Source: Fictibacillus fluitans | Lineage (GTDB): Bacteria; Bacillota; Bacilli; Bacillales; Fictibacillaceae | NCBI RefSeq assembly: GCF_030418125.1 | Contig: NZ_JAUHTR010000007.1 | Coordinates: 124,001 to 188,000, forward strand | Length of the DNA stretch: 64,000 nt | Reading direction: 5' to 3' | Shown: piece after piece, positions 52,098 to 60,664 of the stretch | Layout: each line of letters begins with the position of its first letter | Numbering within the stretch: the stretch's first letter is position 1 | Notes under the pieces: generated by a model | What the model was told of the DNA's origin: nothing | Database searches by the model: none | Seen by the model: only the letters and a program-made list of their open reading frames with translations | Made by a program: the position numbers and the translations under genes

Positions 52098-52655
52098 ATG
52101 GAAGCTTCCCAATATTATTCAGAAATTGTGAAGGAATTAAGCAGAGCTGCCGACTTAATTTCCGACCAAGAAGCAGAAAAGCTTGTCGATGAAATTCTGC
52201 TATCAAAAAAGATTTTTGTTGCTGGCGCCGGCCGTAGCGGATTGATGGGAAAATCCTTCGTTATGCGGATGATGCATATGGGCCTTGATTCCTATGTTAT
52301 CGGTGAAACGGTGACCCCCAATTTTACCGAGGATGACCTTATCATTTTCGCATCAGGTTCCGGGGAAACGAAAAGCTTGATCTCCATGGCGGAAAAAGCC
52401 AAAAGCATAGGCGGCAAGGTGATGGCCGTTACCATTTTTCCTGACTCTGCCCTCGGCAAATTGGCAGATGCCTGCGTGAAACTGCCAGGCTCTCCAAAAG
52501 ACCAGTCGGACAATGAGTATACGACCATACAGCCGATGGGATCCCTCTTCGAACAAACACTATTGTTGTTTTTCGATGCGGTGATTCTGCGTTTTATGGA
52601 AAGAAAGGGACTCGATACAAGCACTATGTTCGGCCGCCATGCAAATTTGGAATAG
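52098..52655 (+). CDS. hxlB: 6-phospho-3-hexuloisomerase
   Basis: 185-residue SIS-domain isomerase converting hexulose-6-phosphate to fructose-6-phosphate, the second step of formaldehyde fixation. GAGRSGLMGKSFVMRMMHMG (about 42-61), ASGSGETKSLISMAEKAK and the C-terminal LFEQTLLLFFDAVI are characteristic. The ribosome binding site is weak, so translation may depend on hxlA. The repeat copy B begins 19 bases after the stop. Confidence 0.94.
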   Translation: MEASQYYSEIVKELSRAADLISDQEAEKLVDEILLSKKIFVAGAGRSGLMGKSFVMRMMHMGLDSYVIGETVTPNFTEDDLIIFASGSGETKSLISMAEKAKSIGGKVMAVTIFPDSALGKLADACVKLPGSPKDQSDNEYTTIQPMGSLFEQTLLLFFDAVILRFMERKGLDTSTMFGRHANLE

Positions 52656-52673
52656 AATAGATTTACCGGGATT

Positions 52674-53027
52674 GGGGTTGTCCTGAAAGTCAGTAAAGTT
52701 GACTTCTAGTAACTCCTTTTTCATATACAACAATGAGTTTGGTAGTTATCTTCTTTGATAATTACTTGGAGTGGAGGGTGCGAGACTCCTCGAAAATGAA
52801 GATCGCATTTTCTTCGTGCGATGTATCGCTGCCGGGGCATTCCTTGTCCTGCAGGGGAAGCGTGACAGGTGAGACAAGGTAGGCGTTTACGCCGGTACAC
52901 AGGCGCTTGCGTCGGTGGGGCTCAGCGCACGCCCTGCGAAAGTAGGCGCCTGCGCCGGTAAAAGCGAGCATCCCGTAACGGAAAGTAACGCTTTCAAGAG
53001 CTTCAAAGACACTTATTGGACAGCCCC
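52674..53027 (-). repeat. Dispersed intergenic repeat, copy B, with terminal inverted repeats
   Basis: 354 bases bounded by GGGGTTGTCC (52674-52683) and GGACAGCCCC (53018-53027), inverted with one mismatch. Inside are an AT-rich arm shared with copy A and a GC-rich core rich in small hairpins (CGCCGGTACACAGGCGCTTG, GGCGCCTGCGCCGG) that shares GAGTCTCGCACC and GTGCGCTGAGCC with copies A and C. No coding potential or transposase is present; no target-site duplication is obvious. It fills the 52656-53056 gap. Confidence 0.75.
52676..52728 (+). terminator. Possible terminator of hxlAB formed by the repeat end
   Basis: GTTGTCCTGAAAGTCA and TGACTTCTAGTAAC pair imperfectly around a short loop and are followed by CTCCTTTTTC. 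It is the same repeat end that forms the hairpin behind the permease gene at 8741-8785. Weaker than a classical terminator. Confidence 0.45.
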
Positions 53028-53056
53028 TTCCCGTGTACATAAAAGGAGGAATATTC

Positions 53057-53773
53057 ATGCAGTCATTAAAGGGAAAAACGGCGCTCATTACTGGAGCCGG
53101 CCGGGGAATCGGCCGTGCTACAGCCATCGCTTTTGCACAGGAAGGCATTCATGTCGGGCTGATGGGAAGAACGCAAGCCAATCTTGAAAAAACAGCAGGA
53201 CAATTAAAGGAATATGGCGTAAAGGTATCCATTGCTGAAGCGGATGTGACAGACTATGAAGCCGTTAAAAAAGCAGCAGAAACCATCTCATCCGATTTAA
53301 ACCACATTGATATTCTCATCAACAACGCCGGAATCGCTCAATTCGGCGCTTTTCTTGAGCTTTCACCAGAAGAGTGGAAAAATATTATCGATGTGAATGT
53401 AATGGGTGTCTATAATGTTACAAGAGCGGTCCTGCCGGGAATGATTGAACGAAAAACAGGCGACATTATTAACATTTCATCCACTGCAGGGCAAAAAGGA
53501 GCGCCCGTAACCAGTGCATACAGCGCCTCCAAATTTGCGGTTCTTGGATTAACTGAATCTCTCATGCTTGAAGTCAGAAAACACAATATCCGGGTCAGTG
53601 CCCTGACACCGAGCACGGTGGCCACAGATCTGGCCATCGACAGCAACCTGACGGACGGCAATCCTGAAAAAGTCATGCAGCCGGAAGACATGGCAGAATA
53701 CATGGTTTCACAGCTCAAATTAAACCCGCGTATTTTCATTAAAAGTGCAGGCATGTGGTCAACCAATCCGTAA
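53057..53773 (+). CDS. Short-chain dehydrogenase/3-oxoacyl-ACP reductase-like (YoxD/FabG family)
   Basis: 238 residues, Rossmann fold with the cofactor motif [15 protein letters not shown] (about 11-25), NNAG (about 87-90), and the catalytic Ser, Tyr and Lys in [26 protein letters not shown] at the end of the second strand favours NADP. Bacillus subtilis YoxD is the closest remembered relative. AGGAGG precedes the ATG. It follows the repeat and precedes the zinc dehydrogenase, so a role in aldehyde or ketone reduction near the formaldehyde genes is possible but unproven. Confidence 0.88.
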   Translation: MQSLKGKTALITGAGRGIGRATAIAFAQEGIHVGLMGRTQANLEKTAGQLKEYGVKVSIAEADVTDYEAVKKAAETISSDLNHIDILINNAGIAQFGAFLELSPEEWKNIIDVNVMGVYNVTRAVLPGMIERKTGDIINISSTAGQKGAPVTSAYSASKFAVLGLTESLMLEVRKHNIRVSALTPSTVATDLAIDSNLTDGNPEKVMQPEDMAEYMVSQLKLNPRIFIKSAGMWSTNP

Positions 53774-53775
53774 AT

Positions 53776-53813
53776 CAAAAATGTGCAGCCCTCCATGTGA
53801 GAGGCTGCTTTTT
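53776..53813 (+). terminator. Terminator of the SDR gene
   Basis: GCAGCCCTC and GAGAGGCTGC pair with one bulged base around CATGT, followed by six T. Confidence 0.8.
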
Positions 53814-53889
53814 TAACGATTATGTAAATGATGGATATATAAATCCCACAAAGGGTATAGGATTTTATACCAATTATAGGAGGTTGATT

Positions 53890-55029
53890 ATGAAGGCCGT
53901 TACTTTCCAAGGAGCAAAAGAGATCGAAGTAAAGAATGTAGAAGATCCCCGACTGCAAGAAAAGGAAGATATTATTGTCCGCATTACCTCCACTGCCATC
54001 TGTGGGTCGGATTTACACATTTATCAGGGAGCTTTGCCTACACATAAAGACTATGTCATAGGGCATGAGCCGATGGGCATTGTAGAAGAAGTCGGACCTG
54101 AAGTCACCCGGGTGAAAAAAGGTGACCGTGTTGTTTTGCCATTTAATATTTCATGCGGCCATTGTTTTTACTGCCAACATGAGATGGAAAGCCAATGCGA
54201 TAATTCCAACCGTAATCCTGAATTTGATACAGGAGGATATTTCGGATTTACCGAACGCTATGGTGATTACAGCGGCGGACAGGCGGAATACCTGCGTGTA
54301 CCTTACGGGAACTTTATGCCATTTGTGATACCCGAATCAGCTGAACTGGAAGACGAGGCGGTCCTCTTCATGTCAGACGTTCTTCCTACTGCTTGGTGGA
54401 GCGTAGAAAACGCCGGGGTCAAAGAAGGAGATACGGTTGTTGTTCTAGGGTGTGGTCCTATCGGCCTGATGACTCAAAAGTTCGCCTGGATGAAAGGCGC
54501 CAAGCGGGTCATCGCTGTAGACAATGTTCCTTACCGCTTGAACCATGCGGTCAAAATGAACAATGTGGAAGCCTTTAACTTTGACCAGTTCGATGATATG
54601 GGCGCCCATATTCACGAAATTACCAACGGGGGATCTGATGTCGTCATCGACTGTGTCGGAATGGACGGCAAAAAATCCGCCGTGGAAGCTGTTGAACAAA
54701 AATTAAAGCTTCAGGGCGGAACATTGAGTGCGATCCAGATTGCCATCAGAGCGGTTAAGAAATTCGGCACCATTCAAATGACCGGTGTATACGGATCCAT
54801 GTATAACATGTTCCCGCTCGGAAACATCTTTGAGCGTAACATCACCCTGAAAATGGGACAGGCCCCTGTCATTCATTACATGCCGATGCTTTTTGATAAA
54901 ATCGCCAACAAAGAATTTGACCCGACAGAAATCATCACCCACCACGTGCCGTTGGACGAGGCGAGCGCAGCGTATAAAACCTTCAACGACCATCAGGATG
55001 AATGCATTAAAGTCGTATTGAAGCCATAA
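53890..55029 (+). CDS. Zinc-dependent alcohol dehydrogenase, formaldehyde-dehydrogenase-like
   Basis: 379 residues, medium-chain dehydrogenase fold. Catalytic zinc ligands in AICGSDLHIYQG and IGHEPMG, structural zinc region SCGHCFYCQHEMESQCDN, and the NAD-binding GCGPIGLMTQKFAWMKGAKRVIAVD. The insert GGYFGFTERYGDYSGGQAEYLRVPYG and the long region GTLSAIQIAIRAVKKFGTIQ match glutathione-independent formaldehyde dehydrogenase-like proteins. Its position beside hxlAB supports, but does not prove, an oxidative formaldehyde branch. GGAGG precedes the ATG; the open frame further upstream runs through the previous terminator. Confidence 0.85.
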   Translation: MKAVTFQGAKEIEVKNVEDPRLQEKEDIIVRITSTAICGSDLHIYQGALPTHKDYVIGHEPMGIVEEVGPEVTRVKKGDRVVLPFNISCGHCFYCQHEMESQCDNSNRNPEFDTGGYFGFTERYGDYSGGQAEYLRVPYGNFMPFVIPESAELEDEAVLFMSDVLPTAWWSVENAGVKEGDTVVVLGCGPIGLMTQKFAWMKGAKRVIAVDNVPYRLNHAVKMNNVEAFNFDQFDDMGAHIHEITNGGSDVVIDCVGMDGKKSAVEAVEQKLKLQGGTLSAIQIAIRAVKKFGTIQMTGVYGSMYNMFPLGNIFERNITLKMGQAPVIHYMPMLFDKIANKEFDPTEIITHHVPLDEASAAYKTFNDHQDECIKVVLKP

Positions 55030-55033
55030 CGCA

Positions 55034-55067
55034 AAATCCCCTTTGGTTTTCCAAAGGGGATTTTTTT
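55034..55067. terminator. Bidirectional terminator
   Basis: AAATCCCCTTTGG-TTTT-CCAAAGGGGATTTTTTT between the convergent dehydrogenase and ABC permease genes. Confidence 0.92.
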
Positions 55068-56211
55068 AGATAAAGTTTCTAACATTGTTTCCGCGGCTGA
55101 ATTTGTAGATGGCGATCATGAAGAAGGCCAGTGCAAAGGCGAATAAAATCGAAATGTTCATGGAAAGGCTGCTGAGCGAATGCCCTTTTTGCAGCTGGGT
55201 AATGGTATCCAGCAGCCATCTTTGTGGCAGGAATTCGGCTATCTTTTGCATGGTTTTTGGCATGATTTCAACCGGCCAGAAGCATCCGGCCAAAAGGCAC
55301 GTTGGCGTCATAATCAGGTTTTGCATCGCTCCGGCTGAAGCAGTTGTTGAGGCAAAGGAGGTAATAACAAGCGACAATCCTACTCCTGCAAGTGCAAAGA
55401 TCAATAATACTTCGACCATTGTCCAGAACGGCACGCCCGGAGAGATATGGAATACCTTGGTCATCACTGTGAGTGTAACCAGTATTTGCACGGTCATGAT
55501 GATCATGTTCACCACCACATTGGAAAAGACATAAATCCGGCTGTTGATGGGTGACGACATTAAGCGTAAATACGTTCTGTTTTCCTTTTCACGAATGATA
55601 ATCTCTGATAATCCGCCTGCACTCGAAAGCATGATCATGATAAGGAAGCCGATCGTCTGGCCTGTAATATCATTATTTTTCGAAGTGTCCTTCAACGAAT
55701 GGGCATCCAGCTTAAAGCTTGATGCTTTGTACTGATCGTACATTTTCTGGAATGCCGCATTGTCTCCACCCGACGCTTTGCTTAAGGAAGCCACATTGGA
55801 CAGATAATTATTCACATACGATTTTACAAAACCTGTGATAGACGCTCCTTTAATTGAAACAATCTCAATATGATCGGGATTTCCATTCATCACACTGCTG
55901 GAAAAACCGGAATCCAGTATGATGACGCAATCCAGTTTACCAGATGCTATCTGATCGTTTACTTTTGAAGAATCTATGGTTGTGACCTTAACATTATTGA
56001 TTCCGTTGATGAATTTCACGGTATCTTTTGCTATTTTTCCATTGTCATGATTAACGACACCTGCATACATCTTAGTCGGGCCCGTATTCCCGTAGGCCGC
56101 GATCCCGATCAGAATCCCAATCAGCGGAACAAACAGGTAGGTTAATAATCTTTTCTTGTTCCTAATGATAGAACTCAACGAATTTGAGATGAGCCAAAGG
56201 ACTTCTTTCAT
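55066..56211 (-). CDS. ABC-2 type transporter permease (second)
   Basis: 381 residues: one N-terminal membrane segment, a large extracytoplasmic domain (about 45-185), then five membrane segments, the ABC2_membrane_3 layout. EIIIREKENRTYLRLMSSPI marks the cytoplasmic loop. GGAAGGGA precedes the ATG. Its start overlaps the end of the preceding permease gene by 50 bases, so both are co-translated and probably form a heterodimeric exporter pore. Confidence 0.9.
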   Translation of the reverse strand: MKEVLWLISNSLSSIIRNKKRLLTYLFVPLIGILIGIAAYGNTGPTKMYAGVVNHDNGKIAKDTVKFINGINNVKVTTIDSSKVNDQIASGKLDCVIILDSGFSSSVMNGNPDHIEIVSIKGASITGFVKSYVNNYLSNVASLSKASGGDNAAFQKMYDQYKASSFKLDAHSLKDTSKNNDITGQTIGFLIMIMLSSAGGLSEIIIREKENRTYLRLMSSPINSRIYVFSNVVVNMIIMTVQILVTLTVMTKVFHISPGVPFWTMVEVLLIFALAGVGLSLVITSFASTTASAGAMQNLIMTPTCLLAGCFWPVEIMPKTMQKIAEFLPQRWLLDTITQLQKGHSLSSLSMNISILFAFALAFFMIAIYKFSRGNNVRNFI

Positions 56212-57319
56212 TTAGATCCCTTCCGACGATGGCAATGCTTAAAAAGACAATTGCGATACCCAGGTTTAAACCGATGACTTGAAAAGAAGCAGCGAGATCA
56301 TTGTTATAGATAATTTTAGTGATCGCGGTATTTGCCCATGTAATCGGGGAAAGATTCATGATAAACTTCATCAGCCCGTCTGCGCCTTCAATTTTGAAAT
56401 ACGCACCTCCAAAGAATGAAGCCAGCTGAAGGATAATCAAAATGAGCGTTCTAGCAGCTTCTCCTGTTTTGACCATATAGCTGATCCCTAGACCGAAGCT
56501 GACTGCAAGGAAAACTTCAGAAAGGAGAATGAGGATAACAAAGCCAAGATGATCTCCCCAGTTCGCTTTAAACAGGAATGAACTCACAGCAACGATCAAT
56601 AAAAGAGACAGCAGGTTGAGCACAATGCTTCCGATGATTTTCCCGAGAAAGATTTCCGCCTTAGTGATTGGCGCAACGGCAAGGCGCACCGCTGTATTCC
56701 GGGTTCTTTCCCCCCTGAGCAGGAAGGTGGCTCCAATCGCTCCATATAAGGCAATCATGGTGGTTACCGCCACCGCATAATAATCCATCGAACCCGGTGC
56801 TTTTTTGGCGTTCAATGACGTTTCTTTTACATAGTCATGAGAGGATCCGCCCGCGAGCACAGCCTGTGTGTGACCAGGCTTCACCTTGGCCACCTGGCTG
56901 ACCAGGTTATATTTATCCGCAAAAGCCGTCAGCATGCCCTGAACAATGCTGCTCTCGATGCTGTTCCGTTCACTGCCGTAGAAATTCATTCCCTCATTGG
57001 AAACCTCTACATAGGCATCATAGTGGTTTTGCCTTACTTCCTTTTTGCCATCCGCTGAATCGGAGGCTTTATAAAAATGAATGTTTTCCTTTTTGGCCGC
57101 TTTCGTAAATTGTTCAAAGTATGGTGCGATGTTCGTATTGTCCGTCTCTTTATACAGGACCTTCATTTTATCGATTTCGAGATGGTTATCAAACGCATTG
57201 GATAGTGCTGATCCCAGAACCAGCATCATGACGATGGGAAACGCCAGCATGAAGATCAGCGTTCGTTTATCCCTGATGCTGATTTTCAGCTGCATCAGTG
57301 CAATGTTAAACACGTTCAC
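56162..57319 (-). CDS. ABC-2 type transporter permease (first)
   Basis: 385 residues of the same layout as the next permease, with FMLAFPIVMMLVLGSALSNAF in the first membrane segment and LLRGERTRNTAVRLAVAPI in the loop. GTG start with AAGGAGG eight bases upstream. It is separated from its ATPase gene by 394 bases occupied by repeat copy C and tandem repeats, which is unusual for such an operon. Confidence 0.9.
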   Translation of the reverse strand: MNVFNIALMQLKISIRDKRTLIFMLAFPIVMMLVLGSALSNAFDNHLEIDKMKVLYKETDNTNIAPYFEQFTKAAKKENIHFYKASDSADGKKEVRQNHYDAYVEVSNEGMNFYGSERNSIESSIVQGMLTAFADKYNLVSQVAKVKPGHTQAVLAGGSSHDYVKETSLNAKKAPGSMDYYAVAVTTMIALYGAIGATFLLRGERTRNTAVRLAVAPITKAEIFLGKIIGSIVLNLLSLLLIVAVSSFLFKANWGDHLGFVILILLSEVFLAVSFGLGISYMVKTGEAARTLILIILQLASFFGGAYFKIEGADGLMKFIMNLSPITWANTAITKIIYNNDLAASFQVIGLNLGIAIVFLSIAIVGRDLNERSPLAHLKFVEFYH

Positions 57320-57377
57320 GGGGAGGACCTCCTTAAAAGATAAGATTTTTGAAAGATGTTTTTGTATGGATTGGGGG

Positions 57378-57566
57378 AGTTGATTTTCGTTTCAGGTCAC
57401 TCGCTTTCCGCGGGGCGTGCGCTGAGCCCATCGGCGCAAGCGCCTAAATGGTCTCACCTGTCACGCATTTCCTGCAGGACAGGGAACGCTCCGGCAGCAA
57501 GACATCGCACGATGAAAATGAGCAGTTCATTTTCGAGGAGTCTCGCACCTTCCACTACAATCAACT
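57378..57566 (+). repeat. Dispersed intergenic repeat, copy C, inside the ABC exporter gene set
   Basis: 189 bases bounded by AGTTGATT (57378-57385) and AATCAACT (57559-57566), a perfect eight-base terminal inverted repeat. The core runs CACTCGCTTTCCGCGGGGCG, GTGCGCTGAGCC, GGCGCAAGCGCC, GTCTCACCTGTCACGC, TTTCGAGGAGTCTCGCACC and TTCCACT. From memory this resembles a family of hairpin-rich repeats scattered in many Bacillaceae genomes. No ORF of interest; same orientation as copy A. Confidence 0.75.
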
Positions 57567-57608
57567 GCAAGCAAGCATGAAACAATAGAGCTTCTCTTTT
57601 AGCTCCAC

Positions 57609-57690
57609 CTTTTTTAATGGTAGGAGATTTTGGCTAGCGCCTTTTCAAAGGTAGAAGATTTTGGCTAGCGCCTTTTTTTAATGGTAGGAA
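57609..57690 (+). repeat. Two and a half tandem copies of a 31-base repeat
   Basis: GGTAGRAGATTTTGGCTAGC followed by GCCTTTT occurs at 57619 and again at 57650 with one substitution; TTTTTTAATGGTAGGA occurs before the first and after the second copy. Each unit holds GGCTAGCGCC, partly palindromic, before a T run. It lies just past the ATPase gene on its downstream side. Confidence 0.85.
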
Positions 57691-57713
57691 CAATTGACTG
57701 TTGTCAATTTTCC

Positions 57714-58649
57714 TTAATCCCTCAAGTTTCTGCCGGTCAGGGTGAGGAAGACGGTTTCGAGGTTGGGTGCCTGTTCTTCGAGGGAACGGATTTCAATGTT
57801 GCGGTTGATAAAATACTGGATGATTTTATTCAGGTTGCTTACTTCGGCCTGGGAGTTGATTTTTACGACGTTTTCTTCAATCTGGACGGCATTTACTCCG
57901 TTAATTTCTTTAATCGCTTGTTCTTCAAGGTTTTCGTTTGATTTTACATCGACCCAGATGTCTTTCGTATCCGTAATGATGGCTTTCAGCTGTTCTTTCG
58001 TGCCCTCTGCGATAACTTTGCCATGGTCCACAATGGCAATTCTCGTACAGATCTCTTCCACTTCCTCCATGTAATGGCTCGTGTAGATGACGGTGCAGCC
58101 CATTTCGTTCAATTGACGGACAGAGTTCAGGATGTAATTTCTCGATTGCGGATCAATGCCGACCGTCGGTTCATCCATGATAATGAGTTTAGGTTTATGG
58201 GCAATGGCACATGCGATGTTCAGCCTTCTCTTCATGCCGCCGGAAAAGTTTTTCGGCAGGCTCTTTTGTTTATCGAGCAAGCCAACGAACTTTAGCGCTT
58301 CTTCTGTACAGTCTTTCAGTTCGGTACCTCTGAGGCCGTATAGACCGGCAAAAAAGCGGACATTCTCAAAAGCTGTCATATCTTCGTAAATGGCAAGATC
58401 CTGTGGAACGATGCCGATGTTGCTTTTTGCAAATTTGCTGTGGCTGGCAATGTTTTTGCCCAGAATTTTTATTTCTCCTTCGTTGCTTCGCAGCAGTCCG
58501 GCGATCATATTGATCGTCGTACTTTTCCCGGCCCCGTTCGAACCCAGAAAGCCGAAAATTTCTCCTTCTTTAATACTCAAGGACATATTATCTACTGCGA
58601 TGAAGTCACCGAATTTTTTTGTAAGATTGTTGATTTCCAAAACGTTCAT
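57714..58649 (-). CDS. ABC-2 exporter ATP-binding protein
   Basis: 311 residues: Walker A GSNGAGKSTTINMI (about 37-50), Q-loop PQDLAIYEDMTA, signature FSGGMKRRLNIACAIA, Walker B LIIMDEPTVGID and H-loop TSHYMEE. A C-terminal extension of about 85 residues follows, as in NatA/CcmA-type exporter ATPases. The start at 58649 follows GAGGTGA. It should energise the two permeases beyond the repeat; the cargo is unknown. Confidence 0.92.
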   Translation of the reverse strand: MNVLEINNLTKKFGDFIAVDNMSLSIKEGEIFGFLGSNGAGKSTTINMIAGLLRSNEGEIKILGKNIASHSKFAKSNIGIVPQDLAIYEDMTAFENVRFFAGLYGLRGTELKDCTEEALKFVGLLDKQKSLPKNFSGGMKRRLNIACAIAHKPKLIIMDEPTVGIDPQSRNYILNSVRQLNEMGCTVIYTSHYMEEVEEICTRIAIVDHGKVIAEGTKEQLKAIITDTKDIWVDVKSNENLEEQAIKEINGVNAVQIEENVVKINSQAEVSNLNKIIQYFINRNIEIRSLEEQAPNLETVFLTLTGRNLRD

Positions 58650-58690
58650 CCGTCTCACCTCGTGTTATTCTTTATAGTCTCAGTATACGG

Positions 58691-58730
58691 AAAAAGAGTG
58701 AACCCCCGCAGTGCAGTAGTTCACTCTTTT
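58691..58730. terminator. Terminator between kinase and ABC ATPase genes
   Basis: AAAAAGAGTGAAC and GTTCACTCTTTT form a twelve-base-pair stem around a fifteen-base loop. It ends the two-component transcript, so the ABC genes have or share a separate promoter or depend on read-through. Confidence 0.8.
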
Positions 58731-58770
58731 CTTATGAGAATTCTCATGTTCTTCCTGTGAGTACCTTCCT

Positions 58771-59871
58771 TCAGCCCAGCGGGAGAAGCGTCGTAACGGA
58801 AAATCCTTTCGTACCATCAACAATGACGGTTCCATTCACTGAAGCCGTCCTCTCTTCCATCCCCATGATTCCAAGGCCTTTTACTACCTTTTGTGCACCT
58901 TTTCCATCATCTTTAACCTCAGCTTTGATCATCTGGTTGAGCACATGAATTTCAATGCATATTTCTGTTGCCCTGCTGTATTTTAACGCATTCGTCAAAG
59001 CTTCCGTTATGTTCTCTGTGATAATCTTCCACTGGATCGGTGTGATCAAATCCATATTCCCTTTATAGACAAACGGAACCTTGATCCGGTGTTTGACGGA
59101 AAACTCTTCGAGGATCAGTTTCAACCGTTGAACTCCCATCTGTTCGGTTGGCGGCTTCATGTTCTTTAATGTGATCCGTATATCTTCAATGCCTTGCTTG
59201 GAAATGGAAATGGCATTCTGCATGAGCTCCTTTGCTTTTTCGGTGTCCAGGCCAAGCAGGCTTTTTGCCGCTTCCATTTGAATCAGTGCTCCAGTCATGG
59301 AATGTCCGATGCTGTCATGAATTTGCTGGGAGATCCGGTTCCTTTCCTCCAGCCGGTTGGTGTATTCCGACTGTTTGATGAATTCCTGGTTTTCGTTCAG
59401 GCTGGCACTCAGGCGCTGCAGATCATGCCTCATTTTATCGAGCTTATCTTCATAGAGCATTATTTTTTTCGAATAGCTGACTGCCATTGTAAACAATACG
59501 AAACTGAGTGCGGACACCAGTCCATAAAGATACTCCGCTTCCGGCAAGTACAAAACCGGAAGTAACCCGAGCGATAAAAGGACCCATTTCACTTTTATGA
59601 AAGGAGAGGCCAGTTCATAAAAATTGATGGGCAGCAGCAGAATTAAGAGCGGGTTCACATCATAAAAGGACAGGCCAATGAGGATGACCGACCCCAGCAG
59701 AATGCCTTGTCTGATTCTTTCCTTGGTGAATACATACAAGATACTATTCAAGCTGATGTACAGGAGAAGGCAAAAAACAATGTTTGGCAGGTTATCCACA
59801 TTATCGTGGGCATAGCTGACCGCAAGAAAAATCACGACAGCCAGCTTGGTGTAAATGATCCAAAGCTCCAT
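58771..59871 (-). CDS. Sensor histidine kinase (NarL-type partner, HisKA_3)
   Basis: 366 residues: five or six membrane segments (about 5-135) with almost no extracellular loop, a coiled-coil (about 140-185), dimerisation domain with the phospho-accepting histidine in RISQQIHDSIGHSMTGALIQ and an ATPase domain with EALTNALKYSRATE and KGLGIMGMEERTASV. Such membrane-sensing kinases (LiaS/DesK/YvfT-like) often govern adjacent ABC exporters. It follows the regulator gene by ten bases. Confidence 0.92.
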   Translation of the reverse strand: MELWIIYTKLAVVIFLAVSYAHDNVDNLPNIVFCLLLYISLNSILYVFTKERIRQGILLGSVILIGLSFYDVNPLLILLLPINFYELASPFIKVKWVLLSLGLLPVLYLPEAEYLYGLVSALSFVLFTMAVSYSKKIMLYEDKLDKMRHDLQRLSASLNENQEFIKQSEYTNRLEERNRISQQIHDSIGHSMTGALIQMEAAKSLLGLDTEKAKELMQNAISISKQGIEDIRITLKNMKPPTEQMGVQRLKLILEEFSVKHRIKVPFVYKGNMDLITPIQWKIITENITEALTNALKYSRATEICIEIHVLNQMIKAEVKDDGKGAQKVVKGLGIMGMEERTASVNGTVIVDGTKGFSVTTLLPLG

Positions 59872-59881
59872 TTCTTTCGCC

Positions 59882-60520
59882 CTACCCGACAGACCCGGTT
59901 AAATAATAAATGGCAATCTGTGTTCGATGCTCCAGCCCCGTTTTGCCAAGAATCGATGTAATATGGTTGGCAACCGTACCTTCCGATATGAAAAGCTCTT
60001 TGGCAATCGATTTATTGGAATACCCTTTGGCGATTAGTGCCATGATTCCCATTTCCCGCTCGGTAAAACGGCTGGCATCAATCTTGTACTCGGTCTTTTT
60101 GCTTCCGTCCATCGTTGATTTTAATTTATCCAGCACCACATCCTGCATGACGGTGTTGCCATGATAAACACTTTTAATGGCCTCCCTGATCCGCTCGGGC
60201 TCCGTATTTTTCAACAGATACCCTTTCGCCCCGTTTTTAATGGCATCAAATATGTATTCATCGTCATCAAAGGTGGTAAGGATTACCGGCTTCGTCGCCG
60301 TCTGTTCCGTTATCAGCTTTGTTGCCTCCACACCGTTCATATTCGGCATCCGTACATCAAGCAAGGCGATATCCACCTTGTTCCACTTGCAATAGTCGAC
60401 CGCCTCCTGTCCATCATTAAGCGTAGCCAGCACCTCAAAATCTCCGTAGGTGCTTAAGATGATTTTCATGCCTTCGCGTATAAAGGAATTGTCATCTGCG
60501 ATCACAATTTTTATTGTCAT
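59882..60520 (-). CDS. Response regulator with LuxR-type DNA-binding domain
   Basis: 212 residues: receiver domain with the phosphorylated aspartate in DIALLDVRMPNMNG (about residue 54) and a C-terminal LuxR/GerE helix-turn-helix (about 150-205, FTEREMGIMALIAKGYSNKSIAKELFISEGTVANHITSIL). First gene of the regulator-kinase pair; the likely target is the ABC-2 exporter downstream. Confidence 0.93.
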   Translation of the reverse strand: MTIKIVIADDNSFIREGMKIILSTYGDFEVLATLNDGQEAVDYCKWNKVDIALLDVRMPNMNGVEATKLITEQTATKPVILTTFDDDEYIFDAIKNGAKGYLLKNTEPERIREAIKSVYHGNTVMQDVVLDKLKSTMDGSKKTEYKIDASRFTEREMGIMALIAKGYSNKSIAKELFISEGTVANHITSILGKTGLEHRTQIAIYYLTGSVG

Positions 60521-60622
60521 TTTTAATCAGCAGATCAAGCCTGCTGCTCACATCCTTCTATAATAATCTTTCTTTCCTCTATAGTTAATTGGCTCTATTT
60601 TACCAGAAATCCTTTTTTCCAT

Positions 60623-60652
60623 AAAAAAAGAACCTGTCACAAGGAACAGGCC
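60623..60652 (-). terminator. Terminator of the Nramp-related gene
   Basis: On the minus strand CCTGT-TCCTTGTG-ACAGG followed by TTCTTTTTTT. Confidence 0.7.
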
Positions 60653-60664
60653 CTTTCTTGAGGA

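Noticed and set aside
52762-53187. Short frames inside repeat copy B
   Set aside because: They run across hairpin-rich repeat sequence, differ between copies and have no ribosome binding site.
57609-57690. CRISPR array
   Set aside because: Only two full 31-base units that abut each other without spacers, and no cas genes; it is a plain tandem repeat.
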